Below, piece by piece: positions 40,874-49,186 of a stretch of 52,958 nt of DNA. Numbering within the stretch: position 1 is the first letter of the stretch; each line of letters starts with the position of its first letter. The stretch comes from JBHGBM01 sp041946965. Its GTDB lineage: Bacteria; Acidobacteriota; Terriglobia; Bryobacterales; Bryobacteraceae. The position numbers and the translations under genes were made by a program. Location of the stretch: positions 1 through 52,958 of the forward strand of contig JBHGBM010000033.1 of NCBI GenBank assembly GCA_041946965.1. Reading direction: 5' to 3'. The notes beneath the pieces were generated by a model, which saw nothing but the letters and a program-made list of their open reading frames with translations, did not search any database and was not told the DNA's origin.

Positions 40874-41182
40874 ATGAATCCGGACGAAAAACATCCCCCC
40901 AGCCGCTGGACCAGAGAAGAAATCCAGAAGGCTGAAGCCACGGCAACCCGTTTTCTGGAAGAGAACGGGAGCCAAATCGCCGAAACTCTGAGGGCCAAGG
41001 TGCGCTTCCTCGAAGCTCTCACCAACCGTCTGGCCTCGAAAAAAACCACGCTCGATCAGCGGCTGGACTGCTTTGCGCGCATCTCCGAAATCGCCGACCT
41101 GCTCAAGGAAGACGCGGACGGATTCTTCTCGCTCGCCTCGCAGCCGGTGGTGGCGCGCATCCTGGCCAACGTGAAAAAATGA
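40874..41182 (+). CDS. Small helical hypothetical protein
   Basis: 102 residues, hydrophilic and helical throughout (REEIQKAEATATRFLEENGSQIAETLRAKVRFLEALTNRLASKKTTLDQRLDCFARISEIADLLKEDADGFF). No domain recognised. Own promoter upstream and an inverted repeat directly after the stop. Codon use is normal for the window, so I take it as real. Confidence 0.55.
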   Translation: MNPDEKHPPSRWTREEIQKAEATATRFLEENGSQIAETLRAKVRFLEALTNRLASKKTTLDQRLDCFARISEIADLLKEDADGFFSLASQPVVARILANVKK

Positions 41183-41186
41183 ATTC

Positions 41187-41250
41187 GCCGCAGATGAACA
41201 CAGATGCACGCAGATACTGAAAGGGATCTTTATCTGCTTCCATCTGCGGC
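41187..41250. repeat. Long imperfect hairpin between convergent genes
   Basis: Outer arms GCCGCAGATG (41187-41196) and CATCTGCGGC (41241-41250) are exact complements; inner arms GCAGATA (41210-41216) and TATCTGC (41231-41237) also pair. The motif CCGCAGATGAACACAGATG is one I recall as a dispersed intergenic repeat in many bacteria. Placed 4 bases after one stop and 6 before the other, it probably serves as a bidirectional terminator. Confidence 0.6.
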
Positions 41251-41255
41251 CGATC

Positions 41256-41846
41256 CTATAGCGGCCGGATGCGGATCTTGCGGAACTCGATCGGGAAGCC
41301 TTCCGCCTCCAGTCCCACGTAGCCTTTGGGCACTTCGGTCTTCCGGTATTCGCTGACCGTCGCGCCGTTCACCTGGAGCGATATGGTTTGCCCCTTGCAT
41401 GTGATCACGTACCGGTTCCACTCGCCCACGGGCTTCACGCGGTTCTCTTTCATCTCCGGCTGCAAATTGATTCTCTCCGGCTTTCCGTTCACCAGCGTCA
41501 TGCCAAAGAGATATCCGCCCGCCTTTCCGGTTTGCGCCTGGTGCCAGATGGACGCGTCCGCGCTGTTGCGTACGAAGATTCCGCTGTTGTAACGCGGCTC
41601 GCCCGGCTGCGGGATGAAGCGCCACTCGGCGGAGAGCACGAAGTCGCCGAATTCGCGTTCGTAGCGCAGCCACTCGTGGCCGCCCTTGCCCGTGCAGGTG
41701 ACCACGCCCTTTTCCACCTTCCACTGGGTGGCTTGGGCGAGCGGCGCCGTGGGCGGGATGGGTGCCCGCGTCCAGTTCTTGAACGACGCGTCAGGTGTGA
41801 TGTTGATCCACTGCGCGAGCAGAAACGAGCTAAGCAGTAGCAGCAC
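41256..41846 (-). CDS. Secreted DUF1080 protein, second copy
   Basis: 196 residues from the GTG at 41846, which overlaps the end of fabD by 17 bases and gives a short signal peptide (VLLLLSSFLLAQ). DUF1080 core: WEVEKGVVTC-type opening, GDFVLSAEWRFIPQPGEPRYNSGIFVR, GEWNRYVITCKGQTISLQVNGATVSEY, GYVGLEAEGFPIEFRKIRIRPL. Exported beta jelly-roll, 3-keto-glycoside hydrolase-like. The overlap with fabD suggests read-through expression. Confidence 0.83.
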   Translation of the reverse strand: MLLLLSSFLLAQWINITPDASFKNWTRAPIPPTAPLAQATQWKVEKGVVTCTGKGGHEWLRYEREFGDFVLSAEWRFIPQPGEPRYNSGIFVRNSADASIWHQAQTGKAGGYLFGMTLVNGKPERINLQPEMKENRVKPVGEWNRYVITCKGQTISLQVNGATVSEYRKTEVPKGYVGLEAEGFPIEFRKIRIRPL

Positions 41847-42765
41847 GGACTTTCTCCAGGTCGTTGGATTCCCCGAACTTGAATCCTTCGAGTTTGGGGT
41901 TGATATTGCGAAGCAGGCCGGTGAGCACACCGCCCGGACCCACTTCGATGAAACGCTCCACGCCGCGCTCCGCAAGCAGGCGGATGGAATCGGCCCAGCG
42001 CACCGGATTGGGCACCTGCTGATAGAGGCCCTCGCGGGCCTCAGCGGCGCGGCGCACTTCCGCCGCCGCCCAGTTGTTGACCAGCGGGCAGCGCAGGTCG
42101 CTGAACGCGGTGGCGTTCAAGTCGGCGGCCAGCCGGCGCTGCGCCGGAGTCATCAGGGAGCAGTGGAACGGCGCGCTCACCTGCAACAGCACGGCGCGCT
42201 TGGCTCCCGCGGCCGTAGCCAGCGCCACGGCGCGGCTCACCGCGCCCGCATGGCCCGCGATCACCACCTGGTCCGGCGAATTCAGGTTCGCCGCGCTCAC
42301 CACTTCGCCCTGCGCCGCCTGGGCCAGGACATCTTCCAGTTTGCCCTCGGGCAGGCGCAGAATGGCCGCCATGGCGCCCACGCCGGCGGGCACGGCCTCC
42401 TGCATGTAACGCCCGCGATTGCGCACCAGCCGCACGGCATCGGCGAACTCGAGCGCGCCCGCGGCCACCAGCGCCGAGTATTCACCCAGGCTGTGGCCGG
42501 CGACGTAGTCGGGCGCCAGCCCGTTCTCCGCCAGCACTCGGCAGGCGGCGGTGGAAACCGTGAGGATCGCCGGCTGCGTGTTCTCGGTGAGCTTCAGGCC
42601 GGCCTCGGGTCCCTCGAAACAGAGCCGGGAGAGGGGAAAGCCCAGTGCGGCGTCGGCCTCCTCGAAGACCTTGCGCGCGGCGGCGTAGGAATCGTACAGG
42701 GTCTTGCCCATGCCGGCGAATTGGGAGCCCTGACCGGGGAAAAGGAATGCGATCTTGGATGCCAA
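41830..42765 (-). CDS. fabD: Malonyl-CoA:ACP transacylase
   Basis: 311 residues from the TTG at 42765 (MASKIAFLFPGQGSQ). Nucleophile Ser92 in GHSLGEY, partner His201 in SAPFHCSLM, GQGSQ (11-15) oxyanion motif. Loads malonyl onto ACP to start fatty-acid elongation. The longer frame runs through the promoter and the divergent gene and is rejected; a TATAAT box (42777-42772) lies only 7 bases before the TTG, so the mRNA is nearly leaderless. No other fab genes adjoin. Confidence 0.92.
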   Translation of the reverse strand: MASKIAFLFPGQGSQFAGMGKTLYDSYAAARKVFEEADAALGFPLSRLCFEGPEAGLKLTENTQPAILTVSTAACRVLAENGLAPDYVAGHSLGEYSALVAAGALEFADAVRLVRNRGRYMQEAVPAGVGAMAAILRLPEGKLEDVLAQAAQGEVVSAANLNSPDQVVIAGHAGAVSRAVALATAAGAKRAVLLQVSAPFHCSLMTPAQRRLAADLNATAFSDLRCPLVNNWAAAEVRRAAEAREGLYQQVPNPVRWADSIRLLAERGVERFIEVGPGGVLTGLLRNINPKLEGFKFGESNDLEKVRAATA

Positions 42766-42771
42766 GAACCG

Positions 42772-42777
42772 ATTATA
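42772..42777 (-). promoter_or_regulatory. -10 box of fabD
   Basis: TATAAT on the minus strand within GGTTATAATC. It fixes the fabD start downstream of it. An upstream ATG at 42810 would put the promoter inside the coding sequence. Confidence 0.55.
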
Positions 42778-42802
42778 ACCAGTACGCGTTAGAATTGGCC
42801 CT

Positions 42803-44326
42803 ATGCGCATAGTGCTGTTCCTGATGGCCGCGGCCGCCTGCGCCGCGCCGCCCGCCCGCGAGATATCGAAGAGCGCGCTCCGGGACAAGATCGCCGGTGG
42901 GTGGGCCGGCCAGATGATCGGTGTCAGCTTCGGCGCGCCCACCGAGTTTCGCGCGCGGGGCGTCATTCTCGAAACCGAGCTGCCGCCATGGAAGCCCGAA
43001 CGGGTCTCGAACGCGCTCAACCAGGACGACCTGTACGTGGACATGACCTTCGCCAAGGTGCTCGACGACAAGGGGCTCGACGCCACCACAGACGATTTCG
43101 GCGCCATGTTTCGCGACTCCAAGTACAACCTCTGGCACGCCAACCTCGCCGGCCGCCGCAACCTCCGGCGCGGCATCCCCGCCTCGCTCAGCGGCACGCC
43201 CAAGTACAATGCGCACGCCAATGACATCGACTTCCAGATCGAGAGCGATTTCATCGGCCTGATGGCCCCGGGACTGTACCAGTCGGCGAACCAGATCGCC
43301 TGGCGCGCCGGCCGCGTCATGAACTACGGCGACGGCATCTACGGCGGCATGTTCGTCTCCGGCATGTACGCCGCGGCCTTCTTCGAGAACGATCCGCGCA
43401 AGGTGGTGGAGACCGGACTGGCCTGCATCCCCGCGCGCAGCCCGTACGCCGCGCTGATCCGCGACCTGCTCGCCTGGCACAAGCAGTATCCGGACGACTG
43501 GAAGAAGGTGTGGCGCCTCATGGAAGACAAGTGGGACCGCCGCGACCCGTGCCCCGCCGGAGCGCTCCAGCCCTTCAATATCGACGCCAAGTTGAACGGC
43601 GCCTACATCGCGCTCGGGTTGCTCTACGGCAACCGCGATTTCGGCAAGACGCTCGAAATCTCGACGCGCGCCGGGCAGGACTCCGATTGCAACCCATCGA
43701 GCGCGGCCGGCATTCTCGGAGTGATGCTCGGCTACGACGGCATTCCGGATGGATGGAAAGGAGGTATCCCCGCGCTCGCCGACAAGAAGTTCGCGTTCAC
43801 GGACTTCTCTTTCCACGGCATTGTGGACAGCACCGAAAAGCGGGCCCTCGCCCTCATCCAGCGCACCGGCGGGCGCATCGAGGGCGACAAGGTCTTCATC
43901 AAGGTGCAGCAGCCCAAGGCCGCCAAACTGGAAGTCTGGGACGATTACGGCTCGCCGGTGGAGAACGTAAAAGCCTCCGACGCGCGCTGGGCATTCAAAG
44001 GCAACTGGAACACGGCCAAGAGCGGCGGGCGCATTACCGCGGAGAAAGGCGCCGAGGCGGCGATCTCGTTCGAAGGCACCGGGGCGATGGTGATCGGCCC
44101 CTACCTGCTCAAGGGCGGCACGCTCGACGTCTATCTCGACGGCAAGCTCGACCGCACCCTCGACGTCTACTCGGACGAGCGCAGCGACCGCGGCACCGAA
44201 GCCGTGTGGCACGCCTTCGGGCTGAAGAACGCGAAACACACCGTGCGCCTCGTGGTGCGCGGCGAGCAGTACAAGAACTCGCAGGGCGCGGACGTGGGAG
44301 TGGACGGGCTGATCTACTTCAAGTGA
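42803..44326 (+). CDS. Secreted ADP-ribosylglycohydrolase-family protein with C-terminal beta domain
   Basis: 507 residues. Signal peptide MRIVLFLMAAAACA. ADPRH fold with GGWAGQMIGVSFGAPTEF, first metal site NQDDLYVDMTF (73-83) and second metal site AGQDSDCNPSSAAGILG. Residues about 370-507 form an added beta domain (WAFKGNWNTAKSGGRITAEKG, GTLDVYLDGKLDRTLDVYSDE, GVDGLIYFK) that looks carbohydrate-binding. It is a distinct branch from the Tat-exported copy at 36835. Divergent from fabD; convergent with and 13-base overlap into hemG. Confidence 0.87.
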   Translation: MRIVLFLMAAAACAAPPAREISKSALRDKIAGGWAGQMIGVSFGAPTEFRARGVILETELPPWKPERVSNALNQDDLYVDMTFAKVLDDKGLDATTDDFGAMFRDSKYNLWHANLAGRRNLRRGIPASLSGTPKYNAHANDIDFQIESDFIGLMAPGLYQSANQIAWRAGRVMNYGDGIYGGMFVSGMYAAAFFENDPRKVVETGLACIPARSPYAALIRDLLAWHKQYPDDWKKVWRLMEDKWDRRDPCPAGALQPFNIDAKLNGAYIALGLLYGNRDFGKTLEISTRAGQDSDCNPSSAAGILGVMLGYDGIPDGWKGGIPALADKKFAFTDFSFHGIVDSTEKRALALIQRTGGRIEGDKVFIKVQQPKAAKLEVWDDYGSPVENVKASDARWAFKGNWNTAKSGGRITAEKGAEAAISFEGTGAMVIGPYLLKGGTLDVYLDGKLDRTLDVYSDERSDRGTEAVWHAFGLKNAKHTVRLVVRGEQYKNSQGADVGVDGLIYFK

Positions 44327-45675
44327 CGTGTGGGAGCGGCGGTCCGTATCGCCTCCGCGGCCTGCTTTCCCATGCGGATGCAGTCCGGCACGCCGATCCC
44401 ATGATACGCGTTCCCGGCCAGGTGCAGGCCCGGGATCTCCGCCGCGCGTGCTTCCAGCTCCGCCGTGCGGCGGAGGTGCCCCACCGTGTATTGCGCCATG
44501 GAGCGCGGCCAGCGGTAGAGGCGCGTGAAACGCGGACGTCCGTGAAACGGCACGATCTCACCGAGTTCGTCCAGAACGGCCGCAATCACCGCGTCGTCGC
44601 CGGCATCCCACTCGTGCAGGAAGCAGCGCACCATCGCAGTCCCGGGCGGGGTGCGGAAGGGGAACTTGGTCCCGACCCACGTCGCCGCCATCAGCCGCCG
44701 GCGTTCCCGCTTGGGCACCAGGAAGCCGAAGCCTTTGAGGGGGTGCGGAAACGCGGTCTCGTCGAAACCCACCGCCACGGTCATCGACGAGGTGTACGGC
44801 ACCGCCGCCAGCAACTCGCCGATACGCGCGTCGGGCGCGAGCAGCGCGGCATTGTGCGCCTCGCAGGCCAGCACCAGGTGCTCCGCTTCCATCCAGTCCG
44901 GGCCCACGCGCACGCGAAAGCCGGCTTGGGTGCGCTCCACCGCCTCGGCCCGCGCGCGCACCCAATCGAACCGGCTGGCCTTCACCGTCGCATCCACCAG
45001 TTGGCCGAGCCCGCCCTTGAGCGTCCGGAACAGCGGCGCCCCCGCGGCGGCGCGCCGCGCGGCCCTGCGCTCGTGCAGCACGCCCTTGGTGAGGCTCCCG
45101 TAGCGGTCCGCCAGTTCGGCGAACCGCGGCAGCACGGCCTGGATGCTTAACTGCTCCGGATCGCCGCCATAAACGCCCGAAAGCAGCGGCTCGGCGAGGT
45201 AATCCACCGCCTCTTTCCCGTAGTGGTCGCACACGAACTCCGCCACGGATTCGTCCGCGGCGGCGGGGCGCGGCCTGCGGAACCACTCCAGCCCCATGCG
45301 GATCTTGGTGCCCCACCCGAGCAGCGGCGAGGCCGCCAGCGGCATCACCTTGGTGGGCACCATCATCATGAGGCCGTCCGGCAGCGGCACCAGCCGGTTG
45401 CGCCGCTTCACGTAGGTCTTGCGCAGGTGGTCGTTCGAGCCGATGATCTCGCCGCCCAGCCCCAACTCCCGCACCAGTTCTAGCGCCGCGGGCTTGACGG
45501 AAAGAAAGCTGTCCGGCCCGGCCTCCACCACGCAGCCTTCCACGTGTTCGGTCGAGACCACGCCGCCCAGCCGCGGCCGCTGCTCGATGAGCACGGGCCG
45601 CACGCCGGCCTTGCTCAGGTAGTAGGCCGCCGAGAGCCCCGAAACGCCGCCGCCGATGATGATTACCCGAGGCAT
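44314..45675 (-). CDS. hemG: Protoporphyrinogen oxidase (oxygen-dependent type)
   Basis: 453 residues. N-terminal FAD-binding IIIGGGVSGLSAAYYLSKAG, FAD/substrate region YLAEPLLSGVYGGDPEQLS and C-terminal PGLHLAGNAYHGIGVPDCI, the HemY/PPOX family pattern. Converts protoporphyrinogen IX to protoporphyrin IX. The symbol hemY is also used for this type; it is not the flavodoxin-like E. coli HemG. The ATG at 45675 overlaps the hemH stop by 13 bases. Last gene of the heme cluster. Confidence 0.92.
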   Translation of the reverse strand: MPRVIIIGGGVSGLSAAYYLSKAGVRPVLIEQRPRLGGVVSTEHVEGCVVEAGPDSFLSVKPAALELVRELGLGGEIIGSNDHLRKTYVKRRNRLVPLPDGLMMMVPTKVMPLAASPLLGWGTKIRMGLEWFRRPRPAAADESVAEFVCDHYGKEAVDYLAEPLLSGVYGGDPEQLSIQAVLPRFAELADRYGSLTKGVLHERRAARRAAAGAPLFRTLKGGLGQLVDATVKASRFDWVRARAEAVERTQAGFRVRVGPDWMEAEHLVLACEAHNAALLAPDARIGELLAAVPYTSSMTVAVGFDETAFPHPLKGFGFLVPKRERRRLMAATWVGTKFPFRTPPGTAMVRCFLHEWDAGDDAVIAAVLDELGEIVPFHGRPRFTRLYRWPRSMAQYTVGHLRRTAELEARAAEIPGLHLAGNAYHGIGVPDCIRMGKQAAEAIRTAAPTRHLK

Positions 45676-46529
45676 CGCTTGGAAATGTCGGCCAGCGCGG
45701 CGGTGAATTTCGCCGAATCGTTCAACGACTCCGGACGGCGGAGAGCCATCCCCCGCGCCGCGGCGTACTTGCGGAACTGTATGTCCACGTCGTACAGGAT
45801 CTCGACGTGATCGCAGACGAAACCCACCGGGGCGAGCGTGACCTCGCGCACGCCTTCGGCGGCGCAGCGGTCGAGCACGGATTCCACCGTGGGACCCAGC
45901 CACGCGTCGCTGGTTAAGCCCTGGCTCTGATAAGCGAAATCGTATTGCGCGAGCCCGAGCCGCGCGGCGACCGCGGCCGCCGTGCCGCGCGCTTCGCTGT
46001 CGTACGGGTCCGCCTGCTCCAGCGCCTTCTCGGGCAGGCTGTGCGCGGTGAACACCACGCGCCCCACCGGCTTCAGGCGCTCGGCGAACGCCTCGATCAG
46101 CAGCGGGTGCGCGTGAAAGCTCTTGGCCCACACGATCCCGGCGCGCGCGCCGGCCGCCACCTTGGCTTCCTGGGTGCGCCGGAAGTACAGCCCCACGCTC
46201 GATTTCGAATACTGCGGAGCCATGCAGACGGCGGCCAGCCGTTCGATTCCGTCCGCAGCGATCCGCTCCATGGTCTCGCGGATGAACGGATGCCAGTTGC
46301 GCATTCCGAAGTAGACGGGAATCCCCAGCGCGCGCTCCAGGGCTTCGGCTTGCGCGCGGGTCCAGCGCGTGAGCGGCGAACAGCCCCCTATCTCCGCGTA
46401 CCGGCGCTTCACTTCCTCCAGCACGCGCGCATCCACGGGACGGCCGCCCCGCACCCGTTGCAGGTATTCCGGAACGTCTTCCAGGCGCTCGGGAGCGCCG
46501 TGGGCCAGCAGCAGGACCGCCTGCTTCAC
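45663..46529 (-). CDS. hemH: Ferrochelatase
   Basis: 288 residues, on the short side. LLAHGAPERLEDVPEYL opening, catalytic His163 in FTAHSLPE and Glu243 in FVCDHVEILYDVD. Inserts ferrous iron into protoporphyrin IX, last step of protoheme synthesis. Its GTG start overlaps the hemE stop (TAGTG). With HemG present, the protoporphyrin-dependent branch is used rather than the coproporphyrin branch. No Fe-S Cys cluster is evident at the C-terminus. Confidence 0.93.
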   Translation of the reverse strand: MKQAVLLLAHGAPERLEDVPEYLQRVRGGRPVDARVLEEVKRRYAEIGGCSPLTRWTRAQAEALERALGIPVYFGMRNWHPFIRETMERIAADGIERLAAVCMAPQYSKSSVGLYFRRTQEAKVAAGARAGIVWAKSFHAHPLLIEAFAERLKPVGRVVFTAHSLPEKALEQADPYDSEARGTAAAVAARLGLAQYDFAYQSQGLTSDAWLGPTVESVLDRCAAEGVREVTLAPVGFVCDHVEILYDVDIQFRKYAAARGMALRRPESLNDSAKFTAALADISKRCLG

Positions 46530-47551
46530 TAGGGGCGGAACTCCCGTACCATTTGCACTACGGCCTTCACGTTCTCCACCGGGGTTTCCGGCAGAATGCC
46601 GTGGCCCACGTTGAAGATGTGCCCGGGCCGCGTGCCGGTGCGCTTGAGCAGCTCCTGCACCTTGGCCTTCAGCTCAGGCAGCGGCGCGAACAGCGCCACC
46701 GGGTCCAGGTTGCCCTGAATCGCCGAGCGGTAGCTGATGTCCATCCAGGCTTGGTCGATGTTGATGCGCCAGTCCAGGCCCAGCACGTCGCCCCCGGCCG
46801 CGTGCAGCTCGCGGAAGAAACCCGAGCAGCCCGTGCCGAAGTGGATCACCGGCACGCCGTTGGAGCGGATGCGCTCGATCAGCGCGCGCGAGTACGGCTG
46901 CACGAAGCGCACGTAGTCGTCCGGTCCCAGCGCCCCCACCCAGCTATCGAACACCTGGATGGCGCGGGCGCCGGCGGTGACCTGCAATGCCGCGAAGGGG
47001 GCCAGCACATCCACGATCTTCCCCATCAGCCGACGCCACAGGGTCTCATCGGCGTACATCATGCGCTTGGTGCGGATGAAGCGCCGCGACGAGCCGCCCT
47101 CGATCATGTAGCTCGCCAGCGTGAACGGCGCGCCCACGAACCCGATCACGGGCACGCGCCCCGCCAACTGCCGGACCACCAGTTGGATCGCCTCGCCCAC
47201 GTAGCCGAGGTCGTCCGTATTGCCGGTGGTCAGGGTGTCGATATCCGAGGAGGTGAGCACGGGGTTGTCGATCACCGGGCCTTCGCCGGCCTCGTAGCGC
47301 AACTTGAGCCCCATGGGCTCGACCGGCAGCAGCAGGTCCGCGAAAATGATCGCGGCGTCCACGTCCAGCGCCTCAACGGGCTGCAAGGTCACCGTGGCGG
47401 CCAGATCCGGACGCTTGCACATCTCCAGAATGCTGTGCCGGGCTCGAATCTCGCGATATGGGCGCATGTAGCGGCCGGCCTGGCGCATAAACCACACGGG
47501 CCTGACGTCGGTGGGCCGTCGCCGGCACGCATCTAAAAAGCGGCTTGTCAT
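46529..47551 (-). CDS. hemE: Uroporphyrinogen decarboxylase
   Basis: 340 residues. PVWFMRQAGRYMRPYREIR with the substrate Args 23 and 27, IIFADLLLPVEPMGL with catalytic-site Asp, FVGAPFTLASYMIEGG and GHGILPETPVENV. Converts uroporphyrinogen III to coproporphyrinogen III. The ATG at 47551 overlaps the apbE stop (ATGA); the longer frame lies within apbE and is rejected. Coproporphyrinogen oxidase is missing from the cluster. Confidence 0.95.
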   Translation of the reverse strand: MTSRFLDACRRRPTDVRPVWFMRQAGRYMRPYREIRARHSILEMCKRPDLAATVTLQPVEALDVDAAIIFADLLLPVEPMGLKLRYEAGEGPVIDNPVLTSSDIDTLTTGNTDDLGYVGEAIQLVVRQLAGRVPVIGFVGAPFTLASYMIEGGSSRRFIRTKRMMYADETLWRRLMGKIVDVLAPFAALQVTAGARAIQVFDSWVGALGPDDYVRFVQPYSRALIERIRSNGVPVIHFGTGCSGFFRELHAAGGDVLGLDWRINIDQAWMDISYRSAIQGNLDPVALFAPLPELKAKVQELLKRTGTRPGHIFNVGHGILPETPVENVKAVVQMVREFRP

Positions 47552-48552
47552 GGGAGCCACGCGCATGGCTTTTCCGTCCTGTCTTCGCAGATGAAGGCGC
47601 GAAAGTCGTGGGGGAGGTGTTTGGCCGCCCACTGGCGGCCGTTGACGAATGTAGGCTTGGTCCACGCCTCGCTGTCCATCGTTCGCGGGGCGATTACCGA
47701 AACTTCCAGCATGCCCTGAGCCGGGTAGCCGGTGCGCGGGTCCATGATATGGCTCCACACGCGTCCCCGCGCCCGGAAAAACTTCTCCTGGCTCCCGGAA
47801 GTGGAAAGAGAGCGGTCCTTCAGGAACAATCCTGCCACGTGGCCCGCCGGGGATTTCGGATCGCGGATCTCCACCTTCCAGCCGCGCGGCTCGCTGGGAG
47901 GAGCCCCCAGCGCGTAGAGCGAGCTTGCGGAGCCGGAAACGAACGCCGCCGTGATGCCGTACTGTCTCAGGATCTCCACCATGCGGTCCACCGCGTAGCC
48001 TTTCCCTATGCCGCCGGGGTCGATCTCCACGCCTTCACGGTCGAACCGGACGGTCATCTGCCCGGGGTCCAGCAGCACGTGCCGGTAACCCACGCGGTTC
48101 ATCACCGCCCGGATCTCCGCCCGGTGCGGCATCCGCCCGCTGCCCTTGTAAAACCCCCAGAGCTTCATGAGCGGGCCCACCGTGATGTCGAAGGCTCCCT
48201 CGGTGCGCCGGCTGTAATCCATGCAGGCCGAAATCAGCCGGAATACCTCGGGGGATACCCGTACGGGCCGCCCGGCGGCGTTCCGGTTCACCTCGCTCCA
48301 TTCGCTGGACGGCTTGTAATTCGAAAGCAGATCGTCCAGCCGGTGAACTTCTTCGAACGCGGCATCCACGGCCTGCTGCAACTTCACCCCGTCGGGACCG
48401 TAGACCACCACTGAGTAGCTGGAACCCATGGCCTCCGTGCTCGCCTCGAAGCGAAGCAAACCGGTGGGCCGGGCGGTCCCTGCCAAGGCCGCCGCCAAAA
48501 ACAAAACTACCACACATTGTTTGGCTTTAGCTCTGATTTTCCGTGCGTCCAC
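47548..48552 (-). CDS. apbE: FAD:protein FMN transferase ApbE
   Basis: 334 residues. N-terminal signal or anchor (CVVVLFLAAALAG), then MGSSYSVVVYG, DDLLSNYKPSSEWSEVN, IDPGGIGKGYAVDR and SHIMDPRTGYPAQG, the conserved ApbE blocks; Asp/Thr metal site at the C-end. Attaches FMN covalently to Thr of Rnf/Nqr subunits. Overlaps rbfA by 26 bases and hemE by 4, so it bridges the translation-factor and heme clusters. Partner flavoproteins are not in the window. Confidence 0.92.
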   Translation of the reverse strand: MDARKIRAKAKQCVVVLFLAAALAGTARPTGLLRFEASTEAMGSSYSVVVYGPDGVKLQQAVDAAFEEVHRLDDLLSNYKPSSEWSEVNRNAAGRPVRVSPEVFRLISACMDYSRRTEGAFDITVGPLMKLWGFYKGSGRMPHRAEIRAVMNRVGYRHVLLDPGQMTVRFDREGVEIDPGGIGKGYAVDRMVEILRQYGITAAFVSGSASSLYALGAPPSEPRGWKVEIRDPKSPAGHVAGLFLKDRSLSTSGSQEKFFRARGRVWSHIMDPRTGYPAQGMLEVSVIAPRTMDSEAWTKPTFVNGRQWAAKHLPHDFRAFICEDRTEKPCAWLP

Positions 48553-48895
48553 GCGTTTTTTTTGCCCGCTTGAGCAGAAGATCGACGCGGCTGTCCACCT
48601 CGGCCCAGCGGTCCGCTTCGAAGTGCAATTCAGGCACCCGGCGCAGGTTCAGCCGGGAGGCCAGTTCGTGCCGCAGATAGTGCCGGGCGTGGTCCAGAGC
48701 CGAGAGCGCGGCCCGTTGCTCCTCCTCGCCGCCCGTCACCGCCACCTTCACGCGCGCATGCCGGGAATCCGGGCTGACGTGCACGTCCGTGACCGTGGTG
48801 GAGCGCACGCGCGGGTCCTCCAGCTCGAAGCCGATCAGTTCCAGCAGTTCCTCCCTTACGGCTTCCGACACGCGTTGTACCCGATGCTCGTCCAT
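48527..48895 (-). CDS. rbfA: Ribosome-binding factor A
   Basis: 122 residues. KH-type fold: RVQRVSEAVREELLELI, DPRVRSTTVTDVHVSPDSRHARVKV, HYLRHELASRLNLRRVPELHFEAD. Matures the 30S subunit by binding near 16S helix 1. Classic neighbour of infB. Starts 3 bases after the DUF503 stop. Confidence 0.95.
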   Translation of the reverse strand: MDEHRVQRVSEAVREELLELIGFELEDPRVRSTTVTDVHVSPDSRHARVKVAVTGGEEEQRAALSALDHARHYLRHELASRLNLRRVPELHFEADRWAEVDSRVDLLLKRAKKTRGRTENQS

Positions 48896-48898
48896 AAG

Positions 48899-49186
48899 TC
48901 AGGTGAGCCACTCCACGTTGCTGTCCGTCAGGCTTCCGCCCAGCAGCGCCGCTGCCTCCTGTTCCACCGATTGCAGCACCCGCTCGGCCTGCGCGTGATC
49001 GCCGGATACGGTCACGGCCGCCACAGTGGCGCGCTGCCACAGTTCCTGTCCGTCGATCTCCGCCACGGCGACGTTGAACTTGCGCCGCAGGCGGTCCTTC
49101 AGGCTCTTCACCACGTGGCGCTTGTCCTTGAGCGAGTGGGAATCCTCGATGCGAAGCTCCAGGGTCAGTACACCGATCACCGGCAT
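48899..49186 (-). CDS. DUF503 (YlxP-like) protein
   Basis: 95 residues. LTLELRIEDSHSLKDKRHVVKSLKDRLRRKFNVAVAEIDGQELWQRATVAAVTVSGD is the typical DUF503 pattern (key residues HSLKDKR, FNVAVAE). Sits between infB and rbfA in many bacteria and is thought to act in ribosome biogenesis, but its activity is unproven. Its ATG directly follows the infB stop. Confidence 0.92.
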   Translation of the reverse strand: MPVIGVLTLELRIEDSHSLKDKRHVVKSLKDRLRRKFNVAVAEIDGQELWQRATVAAVTVSGDHAQAERVLQSVEQEAAALLGGSLTDSNVEWLT

